From NCBI GenBank assembly GCA_002270565.1, contig NQMI01000013.1:186001-250000 (forward strand): a stretch of DNA of 64,000 nt, in the 5' to 3' direction. The stretch comes from Stenocarpella maydis. Its lineage: Eukaryota; Ascomycota; Sordariomycetes; Diaporthales; Diaporthaceae. The notes under the pieces were generated by a model. That model did no database searches, was not told the DNA's origin, and saw only the letters and a program-made list of their open reading frames with translations. Positions 1-9,586 of the stretch are shown here, one piece after another (position 1 is the first letter of the stretch; each line of letters begins with the position of its first letter). A program made the position numbers and the translations under genes.

Positions 1-1
1 C

Positions 2-256
2 CGCTGGGTGTGGGAAAACTTCTCGGCGGTGGCGGGCGACCAGCCGTCCTTCGAGGCCTGGCCGAGCCGCGAGGACTGGGCCCTGCATGAGGTCCTCCTC
101 GCCGGGTTCGGCACGCCCATCGGCGAGCTCTTCTGGCTCGAGGACCTGGCCGAGGCGTGCGCGCGCGAGGGCCGCTGGAGCTTCTTTGTCACCAGCGAGC
201 CGTGCAACGTCCCCGGCGGGGTCGCGAGCCCGCCTAATATCCTTGCCATCTTCTAG
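2..256 (+). CDS. Putative cyclase family protein, C-terminal fragment (cut by window edge)
   Basis: Only the last 84 codons are in the window; the reading frame is open from base 2 and ends in TAG. The stretch WALHEVLLAGFGTPIGELF followed by a lysine-poor helix and NVPGGVASPPNILAIF matches the C-terminus of the fungal putative-cyclase family (Cyclase domain, kynurenine-formamidase-like metal hydrolases). The metal-binding HxGTHxD part would lie upstream, outside the window, so activity cannot be judged. It ends about 1 kb from the 3' end of the calcineurin fragment, and the two genes converge. Family assignment is from memory of homologues; the substrate is unknown. Confidence 0.75.
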   Translation, partial: RWVWENFSAVAGDQPSFEAWPSREDWALHEVLLAGFGTPIGELFWLEDLAEACAREGRWSFFVTSEPCNVPGGVASPPNILAIF

Positions 257-1273
257 CGCGAGATGGACGTGGCTCACTGCGGGTTTGTTTATGTGTTGTA
301 CAGGGACGTGAGAGCGTGGGACAAAGGCAAAGATAGATAACAGGCTCCCGTGCCTCATCACCTCCTCTCATGCGATTGACTATCCAAGGTGGTTCCAGCC
401 ACACGTGGTCACGCCTCGCCGACCGACAGGGAAGGTGGCAGCAACCTCGACGTCGACATAACGAGCTAGCTATGCAACATCAATTAGACCACGAGGGACG
501 GCACACGGCCAGGTGTTCGAGGCTACACGAGCATGGGTCGTTTCCAACGCACGGCTGAGAATATGTTGGCCCCCCAAGGGCCGGGCCATGCGGGTGCCCT
601 TCACTCTCATCCGCACACGAATCTCTGAGCACACATTTCACTACTGACACATGTGATTCCAAGAGGCCCTAGAAAACATACAAGTAAATGTTCCATCATG
701 TGTCGAGGCGGGAGGCGCACACATGCACACACACGTGTGCCGAGCCCACCCCTCCGCCTTCCTGGCCCCGCTCCCATTGGACTGTCTGAAGCAGCCTCTC
801 TTCCTTTCGCCTCGACTGTGTCTAGACTCTGGCTCAGCCTGTAAGGCTGTATACATTGGTGATCACAAAATTATGACCGACCTTTTCGGCCAGTGGAAAG
901 CTTGTCAGAAAGGGTGGGAACGAGGCATCGCGAGCCCTTGGCTATAAATTTGTTGCGGACAAGAATGTGAAAACACTTGGTGCCTCCGACGCATGAATTT
1001 GCTGCATCGGTGCTCGACCCTGTTGTAGCCATTGTCCCATATACACACATCGACTATATGACCTCCACAACATCAGACGAGAGGCCACTCGCAACACTGT
1101 GTGATTGCTTCCAGTCTCTGACTGGAAGGTTGCCTCTACCTCTGCCTCTGCCAACATGAAGGTGGGGGATACGATGCGAGCGCGAAGATTATTTCTTACG
1201 GGTATCGCGGTCACTATGGAAACACGTCAGCAATTGAGTCCTGATGCTCTCCAGAGGTCAGCCAATAGCAAGC
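257..1273. other. Gene-free spacer between two convergent 3' ends
   Basis: About 1 kb between the cyclase stop and the calcineurin stop. Short open frames occur on both strands but none resembles a protein. It presumably holds both 3' untranslated regions. I see no repeat, tRNA or other structure in it. Confidence 0.5.
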
Positions 1274-2185
1274 TTACGTCGAGAGTCTCCTGGAAAGCGA
1301 CTGAAGCTTTTTATCATTGTCAGCCTCCCGTGTTGCCCTCTCCAGGGCCTGCGCGCGCTCCTCCTCATTGGCCCGCTGCACTTCCTCGTGGCTGGGAGGC
1401 AGCCTTTCGTTCTGCAGGTCAACCTTGCGGGCATCTTCGAACGTGCTGATAGCGTTCTTGATGCCCTCGGCTCCCAACATGAGGGTTCCCGCCGGCAGTC
1501 TTCCTCCGGAAACGGTCTTCAGTTCCGTAACGCTCTCGGACTCTTCTCGGAGGACCTGGAACACCCGGGACAGACGACCAATGGCGAGGATTTTGTTCTT
1601 GATTGCCCGCCTCTTCGCCTCCACCGAGTCTGGGTCGAGGTTGGCTGGTGTGATGGGCGGCGAGACCGGGCCGGGAGACGACGAGGAGTCTTCCCTGAGC
1701 TCGTCCTCGCTGCACGTGCTCAGTATGGCAATCAGCATGTCCGTGATCTTCTCGCCGACGAAGGGCAGGGACCATGTGAAGACATCCATGAAGTTGGGCA
1801 GCCAGTATGGGTGCGGCGTGCAGTTGAACTGCCGGATGTTCATGACATTATTCTCGTACTTCAGGACGGCGGCCTTGTTGTTGTAAACATCGAGGTAGTT
1901 TGGTGCGGAGAAAATGGTCATAACACTGGGGAAACCCGTTGTCCTCGTCTTACGGTACATCCGATACCCTGCATCCTGTGCCTCGTGCGCGCGAATGACC
2001 GACAGCAGGTTGTTCTTTTCTAGGAAGGCGCATGCCGCCGGGTATGAGAAGAAGTACGAGCAGCCTCTGACGTGGTTGTGCAGGAAATAATCATTAGTCT
2101 TTTCCTGACCAAAGTCCTCGAGCGGGTCGGCCCAGAGGATGTCGCACATGAGGCCTTGGGTCGGTGGTTCCCTGAATCGATCAAT
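1274..2185 (-). pseudogene. Calcineurin A catalytic subunit (PP2B), 3' half only; 5' exons missing
   Basis: The 304 codons cover the distal half of fungal calcineurin A. They start at [20 protein letters not shown], run through the [13 protein letters not shown] segment with a metal-ligand histidine, the calcineurin-B-binding helix, a serine/proline linker ([11 protein letters not shown]), the calmodulin-binding helix ([19 protein letters not shown]) and the autoinhibitory region ([16 protein letters not shown]). Calcineurin is the Ca2+/calmodulin-activated Ser/Thr phosphatase that signals to Crz1. On the minus strand the exon is preceded by a good 3' splice site (CTGAC branch, TTTTGCAG) directly before ATT GAT CGA. 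The roughly 200 upstream residues carrying the DxH, GDYVDRG and GNHE metal-site motifs are not found between 2.2 and 3.4 kb or elsewhere in the window. The retained half has no frameshift or stop. The break lies in the intron, next to the homopolymer triad at 2220-2258. It may be a genuine truncation or an assembly misjoin, so 'pseudogene' is provisional. Confidence 0.85.
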
Positions 2186-2191
2186 CTGCAA

Positions 2192-3437
2192 AAGCTGTCA
2201 GAAGCCTGGGAGAGCATGATTTTTTTTTTTTAAAAAAAAAAAAAGGGGGGGGGGGGGGATATCATGATCGGATGAAGAATGAAACCACCTAGAGTGTATC
2301 AGCGTGGCGTCTCAGTCGGTGCTGTTAATGAGGGAGTGAGGTCAAGCAAACTTCTGCAAAGAAACGGCCCAAGCTCCCTGGACTGAACAGGAGCGACGAG
2401 AGTCAAGTGGCGGCCAAGAGGTGCAGTGCTTCCCCGCATTCTCCCCACAATCTGTTGGTGTTACAGACCAGGGATGGCCAAGCCGAGGCGCGTTCCTTGG
2501 TTTCACCCGTCCGGCGCGCCCGGCGGCTTCGCGGGAGGTAGCTGGGGGAGATGGTGTGCCGTATCACCGAGGGAACGGCAGATACCTAGGTAGTTCTGGC
2601 TAAAATGTCACAACACGGCTGGCCGCGGGGACCACTTTGTTATTGTGGACTATTGACTATTTTCTGATGCTGGCATGGCCATGGTGCTGTCATTGTACAG
2701 CACAGCTTCAGGCAGGCAAAGGTATACATAGAGTCCAAGTGCCTAGGGATATCGTGAGTCCTAACCTAGCTTCGTAACAGCTTCGCCCAGGAATGCGGGG
2801 GAGGGTCCAGCCAAGCAACCAGCCCGTCAAGAGTGCGTCCTATTTTAGTAGGTGGGTACAATGTGGTGGGGCGCCGGTGGCCTGACTGCCTCATCACGAT
2901 CGACTTGTCACTCCCACCTCTGCACGGTGCTTGGATGGGAGACGACCCTGATGAGGGGGGACTTGGTGAGGGGTTCGGAACCTTGGGTTGCTTCGAATTG
3001 GCATCCACGTTGCATGCTCCAAGGCTGGCTTGCTGTCTGGAAGGGGGCTCATCGGCCCTTTCCCTCCTCCCCCCTCCGCCCGGAATCTAAAACGGACCCT
3101 TCTCCGTCCGTGTTACCTGACCTGTTCATTCACAAGCAAACTGCCTGCCCTGCCCTGCCCTGCCCTGCCTGGCTCTCGCAACTGTGTCCTCGAGGCCCTC
3201 GTGCCCTCAAAACCCCGAGGAGAGTAGAAAGCACCGTGCAACTGTCCAAGCAGGCGTACACTTGTACAGTCAAATCTCTGGTGACTGGCCGGGGACTCGG
3301 GAGGAACCTCCTCGACGTCAAGCCCTCCTCCATACCCTCCCGGCGGCAGATGATAACACCCAGTTGAGAACCTCGTCCCGCAGACTGCGGGCAGTCAGAG
3401 GTCGGTCGTACACTCAGTCAGGGCCTCCTTGCCCATC
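2192..3437. other. Gene-free region upstream of the transhydrogenase gene
   Basis: This is where the 5' exons of calcineurin A would be expected on the minus strand, but no matching frame is present. It begins with the homopolymer triad and ends in the presumed promoter and leader of the transhydrogenase gene, which contains a short CTGCC tandem run at about 3141-3170. No protein-like open frame was recognised. Confidence 0.55.
2220..2258. repeat. Homopolymer triad T12-A13-G14
   Basis: Twelve T, thirteen A and fourteen G stand in direct succession. The hexamer CATGAT occurs immediately before the triad (its last T is the first of the T run) and again just after it. It lies about 30 bases from the 3' splice site of the truncated calcineurin gene, within what should be an intron. 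It could be a biological poly(dA:dT) tract or an assembly join. Confidence 0.9.
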
Positions 3438-6400
3438 ATGGCGTGGTCCGTGGTCCGGCCAGCTTTGGCCCACGGTAACCACATATCCTCCTCAGCCCCA
3501 GCTGTCGAGGCTCTCCTCAGCACGTCTCCGCGCGTCCTCGGTAAGCGTTCCGTGACGGCGAACAAGCCTCCAAGCTCGAGTCAATTCAAATCCACGAGTG
3601 TCGCCGAACCTAATCCTGCCACTCAGATCTCGTGCCTGTTGTTAGTGCTCGCAACCGCCCGCTCTCGCACCGCTACCAGCACCAATGGCACGCCGCTCGC
3701 CCGCACAAGATTTCTGCGGCGCCCTCTCTGGCCATCGCCGTCCGCAAGCAGCAGCCGCTGCAGCTCGTCCGCCATGCTTCTGTGCTGTCCAGCATCCCAG
3801 CTCCGGGCGCGAGCTACTCCACCGCCGTCGTGCCACCCACTGCTCCCTACTCCAAGCTGGTTGTCGGGATTCCACGTGAGACCTTTCCTAACGAGAAGCG
3901 GGTTGCCATCACTCCCCAGAACGTCGCCCTTCTGCTCAAGAAGGGCTTCTCCAAGGTCCTGGTCCAGCGCGGCGCTGGCGCCGAAGCTGATTTCCCGGAT
4001 GCGGCCTACGATAAAGCCGGCGCCACCCTGGTCGACGATGCTTCCCCCATCTGGCAGCAGGCAGACATTGTTCTCAAGGTCCGCGCTCCCTCCAGCCCTG
4101 GAGAGACGGACAGCATGCGGGAGGGCCAGACAATCATCAGCTTTCTCCAGCCCGCTCAGAACAAGCCCCTGGTTGACAAGATCGCCGCCAAGAAGGCCAC
4201 TGCCTTCGCAATGGACCTGATCCCCCGCATCAGCAGGGCGCAGGTCTTCGACGCTCTGAGCTCCATGGCCAATATAGCTGGTTACAAGGCGGTCCTCGAG
4301 GCCTCAAACAACTTCGGTCGCTTTCTCACTGGTCAGGTCACCGCCGCAGGAAAGATCCCCCCGTGCAAGGTCCTCGTCATCGGCGCAGGGGTCGCCGGAC
4401 TAAGTGCTATTGCAACCGCCAGGAGACTTGGTGCTATTGTTCGGGGTTTCGACACGCGCTCTGCCGCTCGCGAACAGGTCCAGTCTCTTGGTGCCGAATT
4501 CATCGAGGTGGAACTCGAAGAGGACGGCTCAGGTGCTGGAGGCTACGCCAAGGAAATGTCCAAGGAATTCATCGAGGCTGAGATGAAGCTCTTCACCGAA
4601 CAGGCTCGCGAGGTTGATATCATAATCACCACTGCTCTGATCCCCGGCCGCCCAGCTCCCAAACTCATCACCAAGTCCATGGTTGAAATCATGAAGCCTG
4701 GGTCGGTCATCGTCGATCTGGCCGCCGAGGCTGGCGGCAACTGTGAAAAGACCGTGCCTGGTGAGCTGACTACGTATCACGACGTGAAGATCATCGGTAT
4801 GTCAGGCCGGCTTAAAAATAGCAGACAAAGAGGATCTGGCTTGCTAATGCGCCCCTGCCAGGTTACACTGATCTCCCCTCAAGGTTGCCCACCCAATCGT
4901 CCACCCTCTATTCCAACAACATTGTCAAGTTCCTGCTGTCCATGGCTCCTGCTGAGAAGGAGTTCGGCATTGACCTGAACGATGAGGTGGTCAGAGGTTC
5001 CATCGTCACTCAGAAGGGCGAGATCATACCCCCGGCTCCACGTCCAGCTCCGCCACCCGCCCCGGCTGCCCCGTCTCCAGCAGCGGCGAAGGAGGAAGAG
5101 GTTGCACTCACCCCGTTTCAGAAGACATCCCGAGAGGTTGGCTTTGTGACAGGTGGCATGGCTACTGCTCTAGCCCTTGGAAAACTGACAGGCCCAGCCT
5201 TTATGAGCAATTGTTTTACCTTTGGTCTGGCTGGCTTGATTGGCTACCGCGTCGTCTGGGGCGTCAGTCCTGCTCTGCACTCTCCTCTGATGTCTGTCAC
5301 CAACGCCATCTCCGGCATGGTTGGGGTCGGTGGTCTTTTCGTCCTAGGCGGAGGTTACCTCCCAGAGACCATTCCCCAGGCCTTTGGCGCTGCATCGGTT
5401 GTCCTCGCTTTTGTGAATGTGTCCGGGGGTTTTGTGATTACGAAGCGAATGCTTGACATGTTTAAGCGGCCAACAGACCCCCCAGAGTACCCTTGGCTGT
5501 ATGCAGTTCCCGCAGTGCTCTTCGGAGGAGGCTACTTGGCTGCTGCATCCACTGGAGCCGCTGGTCTCGTCCAGGCCGGATACATGGTTAGCTCTATCTT
5601 GTGCATCAGCAGCATCTCCAGCTTGGCTTCGCAAACCACGGCCCGGATGGGTAATGCACTTGGTGTTCTCGGGGTCGGATCTGGCGTGCTCGCGTCTCTC
5701 CTTGCCGTGGGCTTTTCGCCCGAGGTCCTCACCCAATTTGGTGTCCTGGCAACAGTTGGCAGCGTTCTCGGTCAGTACATCTCGGCCCATATGTTACACA
5801 CTGGAATCGAGCCTGCTGACATGACCAGGCTTCTTAATTGGAAAACGGATCACGCCCACTGACCTACCCCAAACCGTGGCTGCCCTTCACTCAGTTGTCG
5901 GGCTGGCAGCAGTCTTGACCTCTATCGGCAGCGTTATGGCAGACCTGGACCACGTGTCGACACTGCACTTAGTTACTGCCTACCTGGGTGTCCTTATTGG
6001 TAGGTTATCGACGCAGTGTGGCATTCACCATCGCTAACATTCCTCAGGTGGCATCACCTTCACTGGATCTATCGTGGCGTTCATGAAGCTCGCGGGAAGA
6101 ATGTCGTCGCGACCTACAATTCTTCCAGGTCGGCACGTCATCAACTCTGGGCTCCTGGCAACCAACCTCGGTACTATGGGCGCTTTCGTGACAATGGCCC
6201 CCGGTTCACCAATGATTGCTGCCGGGGCGCTCGCAGCCAACACCGCCCTGTCGTTCGTCAAGGGATACACCACAACCGCAGCGATCGGTGGTGCCGACAT
6301 GCCCGTGGTGATCACCGTCCTGAACGCATATTCTGGTTTCGCTCTCGTGGCCGAGGGATTCATGCTCGAGAACCCCCTTCTGACGACCGTTGGCGCTCTT

Positions 6401-7170
6401 ATTGGCGTATCTGGGTCCATCCTGTCTTATATCATGTGCGTGGCCATGAACCGGTCTCTCACTAATGTTCTGTTTGGCGGCATCGCTGCACCTCAGCAGA
6501 GCGACTACAAGATCGAGGGCAGCGTGACCCAGACCAATATCGAAGACGTTTCGGATGCGCTGATCAACGCCGAAAACGTCATTATAGTGGTCGGGTATGG
6601 TATGGCCGTTGCGAAGGCGCAGTACGCGATATCGGACATGACCAAGATGCTCCGGGCCAAGGGCATCAACGTCCGCTTCGCCATTCACCCTGTTGCTGGC
6701 CGGATGCCTGGCCAATGTAACGTGCTCCTCGCAGAAGCGAGTGTCCCATACGATATCGTGCTCGAGATGGACGAGATCAATGATGATTTCGGAGACACGG
6801 ATGTTACTCTGGTCATCGGTGCCAACGATACCGTAAACCCCATTGCCTTGGAACCAGGCAGCCCGATCGCTGGCATGCCGGTACTACACGCCTGGAAGAG
6901 CAAGCAGACTATTGTAATGAAGAGAGGCATGGCGAGTGGCTACGGTGAGTTTCGTGGGATTAGACCATTGGAGCCCTGGTTATACACATACTGACCGACG
7001 ATGCAGCCGACGTACCCAACCCCATGTTCTATATGCCTGGCACACGCATGCTGTTTGGCGATGCGAGCAAGTCCACGAACGGCAAGTACAATATGCACGA
7101 TACGCATTGTTGTTGGCATGCTGACCCGATGATAGCTCTCAAAGCTGCCATCGAAGCCAAGTTAAGTTAG
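3438..7170 (+). CDS. NNT: NAD(P) transhydrogenase, mitochondrial, proton-translocating
   Basis: Predicted 1119-residue inner-membrane enzyme that couples hydride transfer from NADH to NADP+ with proton entry into the matrix. Exons: 3438-3540, 3627-4796, 4862-5770, 5829-5999, 6048-6944, 7007-7081, 7136-7170; the total is divisible by three. The start ATG opens [13 protein letters not shown], a basic, serine-rich mitochondrial presequence. Order is domain I ([16 protein letters not shown]; the PNT/AlaDH dinucleotide signature around [20 protein letters not shown] and [11 protein letters not shown]), a proline/alanine linker, the multi-pass membrane domain II, then the NADP-binding domain III ([28 protein letters not shown]). 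This is the single-chain arrangement of animal NNT. The last intron, 7082-7135, has a GC donor (GCAAGT). Intron 5771-5828 restores the conserved [12 protein letters not shown] join; without it the frame would stop early. Exon 1 is the least certain part. Confidence 0.95.
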
Positions 7171-7948
7171 ATCCGGCCTCGGTGATGTCGAGGATTTCAT
7201 GTCATTGTGAGCAACCACGTTTCATTGACTCGTACCCGCGACAAAGGAAGTAACCCTGACGTTTTAAATTTTAGTCGTTGCACCTTATTTGTGCCTGAGG
7301 ATGCGACTTTCGTACTGCATTTCCCACGATACAGCTTAGATACAAGAGGGTCGGCATCTTGCATCGGTTCACCGCTGTCTTAAGCATCGTATGGGGTCAA
7401 GATCGTGATGGATTCATGTGCCTCTGTTTCAAGAAACTGCTGTGCTGTTGTTCGTTTTGAGATGTTTTGCAGGCCAGTGGCCGGGTGGTTGGAGGTTGAA
7501 CACTCTTGTGTAGCTATATCGGCCTTTTTACCACTTGAGGTCGGTCATGCACACTGTCCCTTGTCTGTTTTTTTGAACATAAAACAATCGCATTTGCCAG
7601 CAGCACCTACAGCCTCTAAAGCCATTTCTGAGATGATAAATATATATGGTGCTGACTACTCAGTGCTCTGCTGATGTCTCATAGCGTACCCGACCTCTGG
7701 GCACACCTATTTCTTATGACTCGGTATGACTCGGTATGACTCCCCGCCGTCACAGGAATGGCAGCACAGGTAATCCTTCCCCGGGCGACGCATTTTCTCC
7801 GTTCTTGGGTCGGCCTTTGCCGACGTGCTCCAGGAGGACCTCAGCATAGCCTTGAGGCTTGGATAAAGAGAGAGCGCCGATGCTACAGCGCCTGCAATGG
7901 CTCGATACTCTCGTCTCATCACATTGACTTGTGCCACACCAATCTGGT
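7171..7948 (+). other. Intergenic: transhydrogenase 3' UTR and acyltransferase promoter
   Basis: About 780 bases without a gene. It holds the 3' end of the transhydrogenase transcript and the presumed promoter of the acyltransferase gene. A 10-base unit (TATGACTCGG) is repeated about 2.8 times at 7715-7742, some 200 bases before the acyltransferase ATG. TGACTC is the core of an AP-1/Gcn4-like site, but binding is only a guess. Confidence 0.45.
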
Positions 7949-9586
7949 ATGGCGTCCGAACCACTTCCTTCTAGGGTCGTATCCCACCAGCGAGTCTTCC
8001 CCGCCGCAGCTTCACCAGCCGGGCAAGCAACGGCCACGCGGCTGTCCATCGCCGACGCCACCGTCGCTCGCTTCTCCAGCTGTGCCGCGGTATGGCTGTA
8101 CAGCCCGGCGCAGGCGTCAGACGACAGCACGCTGCATCGCGGCCGGCTGCAACGGGCCCTGTGCGAGACCCTCGACGACTATCGGCACCTCGCCGGCCAG
8201 CTGCGGTGGGCCACGAGCCATGACATGCCGCCCGGCGACCCGAATCCGCGCCACGTCGGCCGGCCGCTCGTCTCGTACGGCTCCCCCTCCGACCCGGGCG
8301 TCGAGCTCGTCCACGCCGAGTACGGACGCCGCCTGGCCGAGGTCGTCCCTACCGCCGAGGACTGCAGCACCGGCCAAAAGGCCTGGGTCGCGACCGGCTT
8401 CCCCCAGGACGAGCTGCTGCCCCGCTGCAGGCTCGCCTTCACCTCGGGCCTGGGGGAGTTCGACGGCCTGCCCGGCGTGGCGGTGCAGCTCACGCGGTTC
8501 GCCTGTGGTGGGTGGGCGGTCGGCGTCATGATGAGCCATGTCCTCGCCGACGCGGCCTGCCTCTCGCGGTTCGTGCACGCGTGGGCTGCGAGGTCCAGGG
8601 CGGCGCTCGTCGCGGCCGGCGGCCGGGCAGGCGAGGAGGATGCCGCGCCGCCCACAAAGCCCGTCTTCGAACCCGCGCTCCTCGACCAGCACGCCGGCCT
8701 CGCGGGCGGCAGCAGCAGCACGAAACCGGACCCCGACAGGGTCGCGCTCGCCCGGTCGCTGCCCATGCACCGCTACGACTGGTGGGCCACAGACGCGCCG
8801 GGGTATCCAGCCTGGGCGATGGCGTCCTCGGACGCGACGAAGCCGCAGGACCCGGCGGAGATGAGGGGGCTGAGCACGTCGACGTATCCGCCCTGGCCGA
8901 CGTGGGACATGGCGGCACCCGTGGAGCACGTGCAGATCCGCTTCGGTAAGGACGAGGTCGCGCGCATCAAGCAGGCCGCGCAGACCGGCCTGGCCGCCCA
9001 GCAACAGCAGCACATCTCTCGCCTCGACGCGCTGCTCGCGCACATGTGGGTCCTCATCAACCGCGCCCGCGGGCACCACGCCACGCAGGAACAAGTCTAC
9101 CTGGACGTCACGCTCGGCCTCCGGGCCCGCCTCAGCCCGCCGCTGCCGGACTCGTTCGCCGGGTCGCCCATCCTGCTGGCCCACCTGTCGCGGCGCGGGG
9201 CCGACGCGTGCTCGGCCGGGCTGGGCGCCATCGCCCTCGGCATCCGGAGCATGATGGCCCTCTTCACGCCCGAGGCGGTCGCGGCGTACCTGCACGACGC
9301 GGCGCACGAGGTCAGCCCGCAGAGGCTGTGGCAGGCGTTCCTGGGGGTGAGGCACACGCTCGTGACGTCGTGGGTGCGCGCGGGGGCGTACGAGGTTGAC
9401 TTTTGTGGGCATGATGGCCGGACGAGGCCTGTCTATGTGCAGGCCAAGATGCCGCGGATGGACGGGGTGTTGCAGGTGATGGACGTGGGTGGGGATACCG
9501 GGGACTTTGATGTCAGCTTGTGTCTCGAGAGGGGGGCTATGGGGAGGTTGCTTGGGGATGAGTTGTTGAGCATGTACGAGCGGTAG
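7949..9586 (+). CDS. BAHD-type acyltransferase (transferase family)
   Basis: A 545-residue intronless frame of the CoA-dependent acyltransferase family (Transferase, PF02458), which moves acyl groups onto alcohols or amines of specialised metabolites. The catalytic HxxxD motif is present as H197-V-L-A-D201 in MMSHVLADAACLSRF, followed by the usual helix. The second family motif, DFGWG, is degenerate: the equivalent position near residue 484 reads DFCGHDG. It has no signal peptide or membrane segment. The frame opens further upstream at a GTG, but the ATG of MASEPLPSRV is the natural start. GC content and codon bias are very high, and a 514-residue antisense frame is its shadow. A P450 gene follows 1.8 kb downstream on the same strand. 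Substrate unknown. Confidence 0.85.
   Translation: MASEPLPSRVVSHQRVFPAAASPAGQATATRLSIADATVARFSSCAAVWLYSPAQASDDSTLHRGRLQRALCETLDDYRHLAGQLRWATSHDMPPGDPNPRHVGRPLVSYGSPSDPGVELVHAEYGRRLAEVVPTAEDCSTGQKAWVATGFPQDELLPRCRLAFTSGLGEFDGLPGVAVQLTRFACGGWAVGVMMSHVLADAACLSRFVHAWAARSRAALVAAGGRAGEEDAAPPTKPVFEPALLDQHAGLAGGSSSTKPDPDRVALARSLPMHRYDWWATDAPGYPAWAMASSDATKPQDPAEMRGLSTSTYPPWPTWDMAAPVEHVQIRFGKDEVARIKQAAQTGLAAQQQQHISRLDALLAHMWVLINRARGHHATQEQVYLDVTLGLRARLSPPLPDSFAGSPILLAHLSRRGADACSAGLGAIALGIRSMMALFTPEAVAAYLHDAAHEVSPQRLWQAFLGVRHTLVTSWVRAGAYEVDFCGHDGRTRPVYVQAKMPRMDGVLQVMDVGGDTGDFDVSLCLERGAMGRLLGDELLSMYER

Noticed and set aside
3632..3700. Transhydrogenase start at the GTG of the long frame
   Set aside because: It is a GTG directly after a splice acceptor; joining to the upstream exon beginning [13 protein letters not shown] gives an ATG start and a mitochondrial presequence.
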